Assembly (NCBI GenBank): GCA_001970955.1
Contig: MPUH01000175.1
Coordinates: 26,289-90,288, forward strand
Direction: 5' to 3'
DNA length: 64,000 nucleotides
Source of the DNA: Stentor coeruleus
Lineage: Eukaryota; Ciliophora; Heterotrichea; Heterotrichida; Stentoridae
Part shown: positions 30,006-39,700 of the stretch, piece after piece
Numbering within the stretch: position 1 is the first letter of the stretch
How the letters are laid out: each line of letters starts with the position of its first letter
The notes under the pieces: model-generated
What the model was told of the DNA's origin: nothing
What the model saw: the letters and a program-made list of their open reading frames with translations, nothing else
The model's database searches: none
Position numbers and translations under genes: made by a program

Positions 30006-30524
30006 ATGGAAAAAGTAAATCCAATCGAGGTTATATACTGCCCTGTCTGCACTTTTCCTATAGAATACTGTGAATATAGTGAAACTTTTAATGAATGCAA
30101 AAAGTGGCTGGCTGTTAACCACCCTGAAGCTTATCCTGACCTAGCTGAGGACTTCGCTAAAATTCGCAATGGTGAAGTTGTCCCAGAAGAAGAAAAAAAA
30201 CCTGCTTCTAAGCCTAAAAAAGTTAAAATCGCTGAAAAAAAGCAAATTGTCGTCTCTGTGCTGAAACGTGGATCAACAAAAAACATCACAAAAGTTGAAG
30301 GACTCAAAGAATTCGGCCTTAACCTCAAAGATATAGCAAAGCTTTTCAGAAAAACTTTTGCTAGTGGATGTGCGGTTGTTGAAGAAAGTATAGAAATTCA
30401 AGGAGAACTTGTTGATGAACTTATTGAAAAAATTCTTTCTGAGTTTCCGAGTATTAAAGAGGATGACATTATGATATCGGAGACACATAAAACTAAAAAA
30501 GTCAATAAAGGACAAAAGAAATAG
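30006..30524 (+). CDS. DENR: Density-regulated protein DENR, translation reinitiation factor, 172 aa
   Basis: The N-terminal zinc-binding-like motif YCPVCTFPIEYCEYS (residues 11-25) matches YCGVCSLPTEYCEYM of DENR. Then KCKKWL-type residues (ECKKWLAVNHPEAY) follow, a Lys/Glu linker, and a SUI1/eIF1-like domain (about 78-160) with KNITKVEGLKEFGLNLKDIAKLF, FASGCAVVEE and EIQGELVDELIEKI. DENR with MCT-1 (MCTS1) releases deacylated tRNA and mRNA from 40S subunits and supports reinitiation. Length agrees with the family (about 170-200). Single exon, ATG after a taataa sequence. MCTS1 is not in the window. Confidence 0.93.
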   Translation: MEKVNPIEVIYCPVCTFPIEYCEYSETFNECKKWLAVNHPEAYPDLAEDFAKIRNGEVVPEEEKKPASKPKKVKIAEKKQIVVSVLKRGSTKNITKVEGLKEFGLNLKDIAKLFRKTFASGCAVVEESIEIQGELVDELIEKILSEFPSIKEDDIMISETHKTKKVNKGQKK

Positions 30525-30915
30525 GTAATTAATAAAGCTTGATAAGGGGTTTTTTGTGGAATTTTATGGTTTAATTAGTGAAAATTTAGGATAAAATATG
30601 CGAGGAAGGTATAATTGTAAGATTTTGGATTAGAGGTAATTATTGTGGTTTATATAAAAAAAGTTTTGATTTTAAGTTAAAATTTGGTATTAAATGTTCG
30701 AATTATATAATTTTCGATAAGATTTAGAGGTTTTAATAATATTTTCTTTTAAGTCTATTTTCCAATTAACTTATTTTATTCTAAAATCATCTCTCTAAAC
30801 CTTTCTATAAAATTTCCAAACAATAACCGAATGCAATATAAAAATACAATGCAAAGTATCTATCTTAATTATCCTAAACCCTTAAAAATCGCTATTAAAA
30901 TATACCCATATAATA
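30525..30915. other. Intergenic between two plus-strand genes
   Basis: About 390 bp: G/T-rich for the first 200, then abruptly A/C-rich (about 30740-30915). A clean example of the downstream-to-upstream skew switch. Confidence 0.45.
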
Positions 30916-31569
30916 ATGAGTGAGGATTTCATTAAAACAGCTGAGCTAGTAAAAGCATTAGTTCTTGATCAGCAGACCCAACTTCAGCTTTATGGCTTGT
31001 ATAAGCAAGCAACTCAAGGTGATGTTAGCATTTCAGAGCCTAAAGATATGGTTGGTATAATGAAATATAAATCTTGGCTATCAAATAAAGGTAAACCACC
31101 AACACAAGCTGAAGAAGAATATATTGCACTTGTCAAATCATTCAATGCTTCAAATTGGGGAATGGCAGTTAGTAGGCCACAATTTGATGAAGAAGAAGAG
31201 GAGACTTTGAATGACTATGAAAAAAGTGTTAAAGACTTCTGTGAAGCTGTTAAAGAAGAAAATATTGACCTTGATGCTCTGAATACTCTAGGTATTAATT
31301 GTCAGGATAAACAAGGTCTTACACCATTACATCATGCAGTTGATGAAGGATTGAGTGTGGTAGTACGACAACTGATTAATATGGGTGCTAATCCTAACAT
31401 CCAAGACTCTGAAGGAATGACCCCAGCGCACTACGCAGTAGAACTTGACAACGACGAAATCCTTGAGATCCTTCTCACCGCTCCAGGAATCGACTTAACA
31501 ATAGAAGACTCATCAGGTAACACCCTTTCAAAAATTGTCCAAAAAAACTGTGCGAGATTAATTAGATAA
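30916..31569 (+). CDS. Acyl-CoA-binding domain plus ankyrin protein, ACBD6-like, 217 aa
   Basis: An acyl-CoA-binding (ACB) domain occupies residues about 3-80: a QLQLYGLYKQATQGD helix, then MVGIMKYKSWLSNKGKPPTQAEEEYIALV with the ligand-contacting Tyr/Lys/Trp. Two to three ankyrin repeats follow (about 125-200; LTPLHHAVDEGLSVVVRQLI, MTPAHYAVELDNDEILEILL). This architecture and size are those of ACBD6, a long-chain acyl-CoA carrier that in vertebrates binds N-myristoyltransferases and promotes their action. It is interesting beside several MGxC-type lipidation candidates in the same window, although linkage need not mean function. Intronless; ends in TAA. Confidence 0.88.
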   Translation: MSEDFIKTAELVKALVLDQQTQLQLYGLYKQATQGDVSISEPKDMVGIMKYKSWLSNKGKPPTQAEEEYIALVKSFNASNWGMAVSRPQFDEEEEETLNDYEKSVKDFCEAVKEENIDLDALNTLGINCQDKQGLTPLHHAVDEGLSVVVRQLINMGANPNIQDSEGMTPAHYAVELDNDEILEILLTAPGIDLTIEDSSGNTLSKIVQKNCARLIR

Positions 31570-31643
31570 CTTTTATCCTATATTCAAAATCTATATAAAT
31601 CAATATAAATATCCTTATTTAATATCTAAATTTATACCATAAA

Positions 31644-32609
31644 TTATTGTTTAGTATTCGAATCTTGGACTTTATTTTTCTTCTTATTGCAACAGCAAAT
31701 AGTGCATGACATAAACATCACCAGAACCTAAATATTTCATACCATATAAGATCCTAATATAATAGACACTATTCCATAAATCAAAAAGTTCTCAGCAGCC
31801 CAATCATTAAGTTCAGACATGCAACTGCCTTTAGGTTCTCCGTTATTAACATCACTAAACATAAAAAGCGCTCTTTGTATACAAAGTCCTGAACAATCAA
31901 AGCTTTCTTCAACCCATTTTAGTAGTGGGAAGTATTTTCGCATATTTGACGTAAAATATTTTTCTTTATATTCTGTAGCAGAAACTGAACAATCATCTAC
32001 TGATATATCCAAATTTAGGTTTTCTTTTACCCAATTAATGATTGTATCTTGTTGATCTACACTTACATCAGGAACAGCTAAGCAGGGGTCGCAATCAAGT
32101 ACATTTTTCGCACCCTTATCTGAAAAAGAATATGGCTCATTCAATGTGCCTAAATAACTTATTGTATAAGTATCAGTCGCTAAACAAGGACAATATAAAG
32201 TACATAAAGCTTCTACAACCTTTTCTGTACCTTTGTCTGCATCTTCGAACTGATCATGACAATCTGCTTCATTTCCAAAATAATCTTCAGAAAGTTTCCG
32301 GGCGTAAATTATTATGGCACCAAAAGCAATGAGAATAATCGAAATTAACACTCCGATGAAAATGAAGATACAGAGTAGTAACTTTTTCTCTTTCCAAGTG
32401 CCTACAAACCCGAAAAACGATATAAGAATTAGAGCTGCACCACATGCTATGATAATGTAACCAGCATATTTAAACTCAATGAGATCAAGGAATATTGAGT
32501 TCTGCAACTGGTATCCAGCCCAAATAAGTACGGCCCCAACACCAATTAAAATAATGCAAGCTATGAATATCAATAGTTTCAAACATTTTGGGGGACAGCA
32601 ACAACACAT
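31644..32609 (-). CDS. Tetraspanin-like four-TM protein, 316 aa, one 15-nt intron
   Basis: Starts MCCCCPPKC, a juxtamembrane Cys cluster typical of palmitoylated tetraspanins. TM1 is about residues 11-31, TM2 47-69, TM3 75-101. A large Cys-rich loop (about 105-270) follows with CPCL, DCDPCL, DCS and DCSGLC pairs but no strict CCG motif. TM4 is completed only after splicing: the uninterrupted frame ends at a TGA inside a 15-nt intron (31728-31742). Removing it extends TM4 (IILGSYMVLVMFMSC) and adds a cytosolic CCCNKKKNK tail ending at 31644. The total is a multiple of three. It probably organises membrane microdomains. Its 3' end converges with the ACBD6-like gene 75 bp away. Confidence 0.85.
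31728..31742 (-). other. 15-nt intron in the tetraspanin-like gene
   Basis: Minus-strand sequence GTATGAAATATTTAG: GT-AG ends, A at position 10, in-frame TGA inside. Removal completes TM4 and the C-terminal tail. Confidence 0.85.
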
Positions 32610-33648
32610 TTATTATGGCTATCCATTGCTTATTTGTGATTTAAAATTTAATCGATATCCATCTAAGATTAATATATACATATATATATATATATAAATC
32701 ATAATTTCCTAATGTTTTAAAGTTAGAGTTTTATACAAGATATAAATAATTTGTATTATAAAGCATGAATAAAAAAGCTATTAAAGCAAATAATTAGTTA
32801 TAATTATCTGTAGGCTTGAGGTAATAGTCTTAAAAGTAAGAAAATAGGCAGAGTATACCTTATCTGATTAAAAAAAAAATATTCCATTAAACTAATCAGT
32901 TTTAACTAAAAATTAGATTCAAAAGCATAAAAACTAAATAAATACCCTAAAAATTTTGGATAATTAAACAATCGTATATTTTTAATATATTTTTATATAT
33001 ACACTTCATCCTAACAAAAAAACTAGTACCCTTACCTTTGAGATTACAAAGGAACACAAAAATACCCAAAAATATCATTGTTTGACAAAATGGGCGTGAC
33101 TTCTACAAAAGTTAAAATTAACATGGTTAATGTCAAAACTATTACACCCTTCAGGGATATATAAAATTATTATGTGTTTTTAAGAATAACGTTTTTTGAA
33201 TACGTATATTCTAATGTTTGAGCTAAGCATGCTATGAAAAATTGCTTCAGGTTCAAAATTTTTTTTTTAAGCATATGACAACTAAAGTCCCCATCCTAGT
33301 TTTAAATCCAAGTCTAGATACAGTTTTTCTTATCTTGAAAGGTAAATTGAATGTTTATTACAAAGTGATGTTTTAATAAAGGCAATATACTTCATTAATC
33401 TATTACAATTTGTAATACTATTATGTTTATAAACATATCAATTTCTTAATAATAGACCATAACAAATATGTAATTTTTATACATCTTTGCAATCACTAGT
33501 CCAAAAATTATGACCTTGAAATTCGCATTTTAATTATACAGATTTCCTTATCAGTAATTATTCCTATGAATTCACATTACTATTCAGCATAATTTTCCAA
33601 TCTAAATTTATGCGAATTTTACTAACTGAGAATAAAAATTCCTATATA
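32610..33648. other. Divergent intergenic region with a TA-dinucleotide run
   Basis: About 1 kb. Holds an alternating TA tract (about 32673-32696), then mixed A+T-rich DNA. No gene or RNA recognised. An alternative in-frame ATG for the next gene lies at 33610. Confidence 0.45.
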
Positions 33649-34545
33649 ATGGATAATGACAAGCAAGGTCTAAGAGGATTTCCATGGATTTCAGACTTAA
33701 TTTTGCTCCTAGAATACATTATTCTTTTGTTCTTCCTCGGTCTAAAATACCGCAGGCAGCAAATGCGTCTCAAAAGGCCAAGCAGGCTAATGAAAGCTTT
33801 TTACAGCTTTCTGCTCATATGCATTTTCATGAGAATCCTACTATTTTTAGATATCGGCCTAGACTACACAATTGAAGCTTATACTGTAATATTATTTATT
33901 GGAGTCTTACCTTACTTCTCTGCAGCATGTATTATGATATATATCTGGTGAGGACTATGAAGGATGGACATTTATCTATTAACTCGTTGGGACATAGATA
34001 TCTCTTTGAGATTTAAATATATTTTCAGTTTCAAGATCATAGCCTATTTTATAAACTTATTAGTCTGGATAGTCTTTTTCCTTTTGGCTATCATAAAAGC
34101 TTTAAATATAATTGACACATCAAAGTATGCCATATATAGAGGAATGAACATTTTAGAAGCAATTCTAAGCTTTTTAATAATGCTAGGGATGACTCTAGCA
34201 GGAGTAGGTTTAGGAAGACGAGTTAGAAACATGATGAATCATACTCCAAAACATTTGATACCATGGATTATCATATCAATTTTCACAACAGCTTGTCGAT
34301 TTATTTCCCATTTGTTAATCCTTTTTAGTCAGGATCTTTGGGGTTGTATAGGCAAATCAACATTGTGGTAGGGATTATTTAGGAACATTTTCCTTATAAT
34401 TGATGTAAATTTTGGGGAAATTATCCCAATTATAACTTTTGCATATTGTGCAAGTGCTTGCATAACTTTTATAAGATCAACTTATTCGACTCTTGATAGT
34501 TCAGATACGTATTCGATAGACCATTCTAAACCTTTATATAAGTAG
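33649..34545 (+). CDS. Seven-TM-type membrane protein, TOM1/THH1-GPR137-like, 288 aa, two 15-nt introns
   Basis: Three exons (33649-33947, 33963-34367, 34383-34545) are joined by introns GTGAGGACTATGAAG and GTAGGGATTATTTAG. Both junctions rebuild a TGG Trp codon, and the spliced length is a multiple of three. The product has about seven hydrophobic segments: ISDLILLLEYIILLFFLG, AFYSFLLICIFMRILLFL, VILFIGVLPYFSAACIMIYIW, a segment around IIAYFINLLVWIVFFLLAI, one around LSFLIMLGMTLAGVGL, HLIPWIIISIFTTACRF, and the last in exon 3. The LP-F-F...W-x-x-IYL pattern and short charged loops recall plant TOM1/THH1 and animal GPR137, endomembrane 7TM proteins. This is a weak resemblance. I chose the ATG at 33649 because it follows tatata directly; 33610 is an in-frame alternative. 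Confidence 0.7.
33948..33962 (+). other. 15-nt intron 1 of the 7TM gene
   Basis: GTGAGGACTATGAAG. It contains two in-frame TGA triplets. Removal fuses TG|G into Trp and continues into ATG GAC ATT. A at position 10. Confidence 0.85.
34368..34382 (+). other. 15-nt intron 2 of the 7TM gene
   Basis: GTAGGGATTATTTAG. Contains an in-frame TAG. Removal fuses TG|G into Trp and opens 53 more codons to TAG at 34543-34545. A at position 10. Confidence 0.85.
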
Positions 34546-35136
34546 TTGTAAATTTATCTTTAGGAGGATTGAAATATTAGAGGGATTATGAATAATTGTT
34601 AGGATTATTGGATTTTATGGTATTGTAGATGTGTTTGGGATTTGGTTGTGAAGAAAGATTGTATGAGAAGGTTGAAGTTAGATTGTATGATTTTTTAAGA
34701 TTTATTTCAGATTTGAATGAATATTTTAATTTATGTTCTTATAGCATGTATATTTTTATAGTTGCTAGGTAGATAGGATTTATGTAGAAAATTATATTTG
34801 GAATCGTGGAGAATTTGTGCTTGGTTTATATTTTGATTTAGTTTTTATATATGATTAGTGTATGACTATTGAGATTTTTAATTTGAAAGATTATGTTAGT
34901 ATATACTTTATAGAAATATAATATATAAATTTGCATATCAAATAAAGATAATATTATAGAATATATTTTCCAACTAAATCATCTTCTGTAAATATTTTCT
35001 CCAATTAAATATTCATTTCTAGTTTTTTCAATATATTTTCCAACTAAATCATCTTCTGTAAATATTTTCTCCAATTAAATATTCATTTCTAGTTTTTTCA
35101 ATTAACTTTCCAATATTATCTAACTGTCTTTATCTA
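34546..35136. other. Convergent intergenic region with a 70-nt tandem duplicate
   Basis: About 590 bp between two 3' ends. G/T-rich on the left and A/C-rich at the right end. Holds the duplicate described separately; otherwise nothing is seen. Confidence 0.45.
34961..35100. repeat. 70-nt perfect tandem duplication
   Basis: Bases 34961-35030 (starting atatattttccaactaaatc) are repeated at 35031-35100 with no visible mismatch and no N between. Real recent duplication or unmarked overlap. Confidence 0.88.
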
Positions 35137-36941
35137 CTAGCTTTCTTCTTCGTTATTTTCTTCTGTTTCTTCTACAGGAGTTTCCTCAAGAGCCTCTTGA
35201 GCTTCTTTAGCTAGTCTCTCTTCTTCTAATCTTACTTCTTCTGCCAATCTTGCTTCTTCAGCTAGTCTCGCTTCTTCAGCAAATCTTCCTTCTTCTGCAA
35301 ATCTTGCTTCTTCTGCCAATCTTGCTTCTTCAGCCAATCTTGCTTCTTCTGCCAATCTTGCTTCTTCAGCTAGTCTCTCTTCTTCAAGTCTTGCTTCTTC
35401 AGCCAATCTTGCTTCTTCAGCCAATCTTGCTTCTTCAGCTAATCTTGCTTCTTCAGCCAATCTTGCTTCTTCTGCCAATCTTGCTTCTTCAGCCAATCTT
35501 GCTTCTTCAGCTAGTCTCGCTTCTTCAGCTAATCTCGCTTCTTCAGCCAATCTTGCTTCTTCAGCTAGTCTCGCTTCTTCTGCCAATCTTGCTTCTTCTG
35601 CTAATCTCGCTTCTTCAGCTAGTCTTGCTTCTTCAGCTAATCTTGCTTCTTCTGCCAATCTTGCTTCTTCTGCCAATCTCGCTTCTTCAGCTAGTCTCGC
35701 TTCTTCAGCCAATCTTGCTTCTTCTGCCAATCTTGCTTCTTCAGCCAATCTTGCTTCTTCTGCCAATCTTGCTCTTCTAATCTTAAAGCTTCAGCTTGAG
35801 CCAAAAGCAGCTCTTTATGAGCTTTAACCCTTTCTTTATATTCAGCTAATTGCCCTTTGGCTCCATTTGTTTTCCCTGATATTTCTTCAAACTGTGCTTC
35901 AAGCTCAAGTTTTCTTTGATTCCTGTTTTGGGCTTTTTCTCTTTTCTTCTTAAGTTTTTCTAGTTTCTCCTTCAAATCTTTCTCTAGCTCTTTTAATTTA
36001 TGGATTTCATGCTCGTCATGCTCTACTTCATTATATCCTTCAGCCACTTTACCTTCAAGTTCATGTTTTTTATCACTCAAAGCTCCTACTTGTTCTGTAG
36101 TTACTGAATACTTTGATACCTCTTTCTCAAGCCCAGAGTTTTTAGATTTAAAAGAGTTTGTTTCATTTACCATTTGATTTTTTCTCAACCTTTCCTTTTC
36201 CAGCTCAGAATTTTTAATCGGAATCGCCTCAAGATTCGATTTCAGTTTTTCTTCCAAAACCTCTACTTCAGCAAAACCAACTATTTTACTAGTAAAATCA
36301 TCTATTTTTTTCTTAAATGCAGAAATTTCATTTTTTAAATGTCCAATATCACTATCCAAAGTTCCTGAACCTTCAATATCAATAATCTGTCCTTTTAACC
36401 CATTAATCTCCACAACAATCTCTTCATATCTTAAACATTTCTCATAATATTTCTCTTTAGTTTCATTAAGTTCACTAGGAATTTTCGATTTTTCTTTTTG
36501 TTTATCAGTTTTTTTATGAATCTCAGTACTTAAATATACATGCTTTTCACTTTGAGTAAAATTCTTTGTTTTACAATCATTATGTTCTTCAAAAATTTCA
36601 TGTATTACTTTTTTTAGCCGGTCAATTTCATTGGTGTTATGGAAAATTCCATGCTCAGCTTGTTGGATTTGGTTTAAAAGATAAGAATATTTTTCTTCTA
36701 AGCCCATTTTGTTTTCTTTAAGTAAGTGGTTGAGATCTGTAGTTAAGTCGTCTTTTTTTTCTTTTAAAGTGTGAACTTCAGAGCGAAGATGATTCATTTC
36801 TTGTTCAGATGGCCCGGTTATTGAAGACTTTTTGAGATTTTCTATGTGTTTTTTTAGCTCCTCGCATTCAGAATGCAGGGTTTTGAGTTTTTCGCTCGTT
36901 CGCTTCACGTCTGGATCATTTGCGCTGACTCCGCACCCCAT
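35137..36941 (-). CDS. Coiled-coil protein with about 30 AEEARL hexapeptide repeats; one apparent frameshift
   Basis: The N-terminus MGCGVSANDP is a candidate myristoylation/palmitoylation signal. Residues about 10-390 are coiled coil (SECEELKKHIENLKKS; LKELEKDLKEKLEKLKKKRE). The frame then enters an 18-nt tandem repeat. At 35772-35773 one T appears missing in a cttgctcttc context where all repeats have cttgcttcttc. In the shifted frame the protein would end in DWQKK/DWLKK units at 35691. In the corrected frame it continues as ARLAEE repeats to 35137 (601 aa in all), ending in an acidic tail (PVEETEENNEEES). The E-E-x-R pattern suggests a rigid single alpha helix. Likely a membrane-tethered spacer or rod; function unknown. 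Confidence 0.75.
35220..35770 (-). repeat. 18-nt tandem repeat coding for AEEARL, about 30 units
   Basis: The unit (plus strand: cttgcttcttcagccaat and variants) recurs about 30 times with third-position changes (gcc/gct, tca/tct, aat ctt/agt ctc), and a few units encode variants (EEERL, ARFAEEGRF, EVRLEEERL). The protein frame is kept across nearly all copies, so selection maintains it. Unequal exchange or slippage can change copy number. Confidence 0.92.
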
Positions 36942-37024
36942 ATTTATTATCGTCTAGTTCACATTAGATAGATTTTTGATTTAAATTATTCTTTTTTATT
37001 GAAAAATTGTTGTATTATTATATA

Positions 37025-37864
37025 CTAATTTCTAAATTTTATAAGGTTTTCACCACCTCGTGGAAAGTTCAGATAAGTCTCATTTGCATTGTTATCTACA
37101 ATTAGACCTTGAAAAATATTCCTGAACCCACATGGAATTTTACGATTGGCAAGCTTGAGTTTAACATTTTGGACTTCTTGGATTTGATGTTTTAGTGTGC
37201 TAGTCATTGGTCTTTCTTGCAGTCTGGCAATTTTTTCATCTATTGGTGTAGCTTTTTTGTTTTTACGGTCTTCTAAAAATGCCTCTAAAGTAAAATTATA
37301 AGTTTTTACTCTTTTGTTTTTTATAAAATTGTTGACTATTGACATGATAATTCCAGGAGACTGTGACATTCTCCTTTGATTTTCATGTTTATTTGGCTCT
37401 GAACTTGATGATCTTGTATAGGATGCATCAAAAGAAGTTATAAACTGATCATTAGAAAAATGGTCTTTTTTCGAGCGGTTTTTGACTTTAATATTTTTAG
37501 GAATATAAGGGATGAACCGATTGTTTAATTTGATAGGGTCTTCTTTAGATATTAGCAAAACTGTTTGTGGCTTCGGGGTTAAAGATTCGATATTTCTGGT
37601 TTTTGAGAAAGTTTTTTGATCGTACCATTGCTTGATTTTTATAAGAAGTTCTTCTTGAAGCTTTTTACTTTGTGTAAAGCGCACTTCGTTAAGAAGAATT
37701 TGAAGGTTTTGCATAAGAGGAGAAAGTTTTGGAGACTTTGCTAAATACTTGCTTAACTCTTGTATTAGGATTTGGTATATGTGATTAGACTCAACTGACT
37801 GAGATGCATAAGGTATTATAAGGCTCTTTGGTGAAACATTGAAGCTTTTGTTTATATTCGCCAT
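37025..37864 (-). CDS. Basic protein of unknown function, 279 aa
   Basis: Not recognised. Residues about 20-90 look helical (IYQILIQELSKYLAKS; LMQNLQILLNEV). The middle is Ser/Lys/Asn-rich. Residues about 195-245 contain FTLEAFLEDRKNKKATPIDEKIARL followed by a helix, and the end is ordered again (FRNIFQGLIVDN; FPRGGENLIKF). Single exon. The ATG at 37864 lies 84 bp upstream, on the minus strand, of nothing else coding. The start of the repeat-protein gene (36941) is 83 bp beyond its stop. Confidence 0.65.
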   Translation of the reverse strand: MANINKSFNVSPKSLIIPYASQSVESNHIYQILIQELSKYLAKSPKLSPLMQNLQILLNEVRFTQSKKLQEELLIKIKQWYDQKTFSKTRNIESLTPKPQTVLLISKEDPIKLNNRFIPYIPKNIKVKNRSKKDHFSNDQFITSFDASYTRSSSSEPNKHENQRRMSQSPGIIMSIVNNFIKNKRVKTYNFTLEAFLEDRKNKKATPIDEKIARLQERPMTSTLKHQIQEVQNVKLKLANRKIPCGFRNIFQGLIVDNNANETYLNFPRGGENLIKFRN

Positions 37865-38528
37865 CGTTTAAATAAAATTTATGTAAGTGGCAGATATAAA
37901 GCAATTTATTTATAGGCTATGGATAATTTGAAAAATTATAAGTTATTTTTGTGTTTGAGAACTAATTTATAAGAATATTTTAAATTGGGATATTGCAAGT
38001 ATTATTTTTAGCTTTAGGATAAATTTTTAAAATACTTAGAAAATATTAGAATTTGACTATATTATAATTAAATACTGAATATCAATATGCTGAACTTTGA
38101 TATAAATAAATTATAAAATCTCATTGATAGTTTTATGTTTGAATTACTCGAATAATTGTGAAAAGTTTAAGTTTTGTAAATCAAAATGTAATAATTGATA
38201 TCATAATACTTATATATAAATAAAATATTAGTTATATTAGGGATTTAGGTTAAAATATTTAAGGTAAATTGGAAATTGGATAACAAATTTATTATAGGAA
38301 AATAAACTTTAGTAAAATCTTTGACATGAATTTTAATATTAGCATAAAAAGCTTTTTATATATACATTTTTTATTGAAATGAAAATTGAACCTTTTCTCT
38401 TTATTGTATATTAAATTTTCCTTAAACTAAAGCAAATCTTCATCTCGCATTTTTTTCTTAAACCCTCGCAGATTCTCATCAGATTCCAACATATCAATAG
38501 CATAATAAAACCTTTATGGGTCATATAA
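37865..38528. other. Divergent intergenic region
   Basis: About 660 bp. G/T-rich on + to about 38340, then A/C-rich before the plus-strand gene. No other feature. Confidence 0.4.
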
Positions 38529-38936
38529 ATGGAAAAAAAGCCTAAACCTCAGCTGAGAGAAAACTACATAACTTATGCTGCGATTTATTCTCTTGGTTGT
38601 ATTTTAACTCCTATAACAATATACACAAGTGACACACTTTTCAAGAGATTTTGTGGATTTCACAGTCGCATGCTAGGCTTAAAAGGAAGAAGTCCTAAGG
38701 CAATTTTTGGCATGGCTGTTGGTTTATCTATTATATACTCTTCAATTACATTAAACCTTTATTATTGGGGTTTATTGAAGATTGTAGGGATTAAAAGCAT
38801 TTATGATATTGAAGGGATTATTTCTGATCAGTTTGCAGATGAGAATGGAGGATTTGGAAAAGAAATTAGTAATGCGCTAGATGATTTGAATACTGATAAT
38901 AAGGAAGTTAGTAAAATAGAAAAACCTAATAGCTAA
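38529..38936 (+). CDS. Small protein with two predicted membrane helices, 135 aa
   Basis: Two hydrophobic segments, about residues 13-34 (YITYAAIYSLGCILTPITIY) and 58-87 (around AVGLSIIYSSITLNLYYWGL), are separated by a basic loop (FKRFCGFHSRMLGLKGRS). The C-terminal 40 residues are acidic and soluble. It could be an organelle (mitochondrial or ER) membrane protein, but I recognise no family. Start ATG directly behind an atataa box; TAA stop. Confidence 0.6.
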   Translation: MEKKPKPQLRENYITYAAIYSLGCILTPITIYTSDTLFKRFCGFHSRMLGLKGRSPKAIFGMAVGLSIIYSSITLNLYYWGLLKIVGIKSIYDIEGIISDQFADENGGFGKEISNALDDLNTDNKEVSKIEKPNS

Positions 38937-39136
38937 AACACTAGTTCACGTAAATAATGTATTGTATAAATGTTTATATATTTAAAATTTTGCTAATAAT
39001 CATACTAATCATCTTATTTTTCTCATATCAATCAGCTTTAACCTACTAAAAGCTCTAAACTCAGCTTTTTTCATCAAAAAATATAAATTCAGAAGAAAAA
39101 TTAACCTAAAATAAAGCATAAAATCGTAAAAATCCC

Positions 39137-39229
39137 GGTATAATGATACTATAGTGGTTAAAATAGACTATAACCCATTATTTTATCGAAAGTTATATTT
39201 GCATAATTTAATAGCTCTCAAAAACTTAT
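39137..39229 (+). repeat. Left terminal inverted repeat of the Merlin-type element
   Basis: Begins with GG and matches the reverse complement of the right end through aacttat. Main differences are scattered transitions and one 2-nt gap. Confidence 0.85.
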
Positions 39230-39244
39230 CATTATACTATATAA

Positions 39245-39700
39245 CTACTTATATTGAAGATTACAGATAATTCTTTCAAATATTTTATTTTTTTGAAAGA
39301 GTATTATCCATATAAATACACTCATTTGATTTGGGAATGTTTTTTTTATTGATATAAATACACTCATTTGATTTGGGAATGTTTTCTTGCTTGTTATAAT
39401 TTTCTCCTTATTTTTGATTTTCTTCTCATCCATAAATTCTCTATGTTTTGAGTATGAATTTCAGAGTTATATGAATCAACGAAATTCTCATTATGTAGGA
39501 TAACCTTATGCTAGTAAATCTCATCATCAATATGATCGATATCAGAATATAAAGCCCAGGCATCATTCATAATTAGAGTATCTGATAATATTCATTCTTT
39601 GATCAGCCTTCCTAATGTTTCTTTTTTTCTATCTTTGATAATTTGCAAAAATCATAGACCTGTTCCTTTTTCTATAGCCCCAAAATAGAAGATCCTGTCT
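39245..39700 (-). pseudogene. Decayed ISXO2-like transposase
   Basis: Minus-strand reading gives, in order: FYFGAIEKGTGL, stop, FLQIIKDRKKETLGRLIKE, stop, ILSDTLIMNDAWALYSDI (catalytic-Asp region), DDEIY, stop, HKVILHNENFVDSYNS and EIHTQNIENLW (the conserved H-x-x-N-I-E-x-x-W end of the domain). This is the block order of the ISXO2/IS1595 transposase domain. Three in-frame stops and a frame change into the C-terminal part (39245-39433, with KTFPNQMSVFI duplicated) show it is dead. I list what is present and do not restore it. Confidence 0.8.
39275..39394. repeat. 42-nt internal direct duplication within the element
   Basis: The string tataaatacactcatttgat begins at 39311 and again at 39353 (period 42). 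It duplicates 14 codons of the decayed transposase C-terminus in frame. Confidence 0.8.

Noticed and set aside
33941-33970. In-frame TGA codons suggesting a Blepharisma-like code (TGA = Trp)
   Set aside because: The two TGAs lie inside a perfect 15-nt GT-AG intron whose removal restores TGG. Elsewhere conserved Trp residues are TGG and two genes end in TGA.
35250-35780. Plus-strand Leu/Ile/Pro-rich 176-aa open frame
   Set aside because: It is the antisense shadow of the AEEARL repeat and has no start context.
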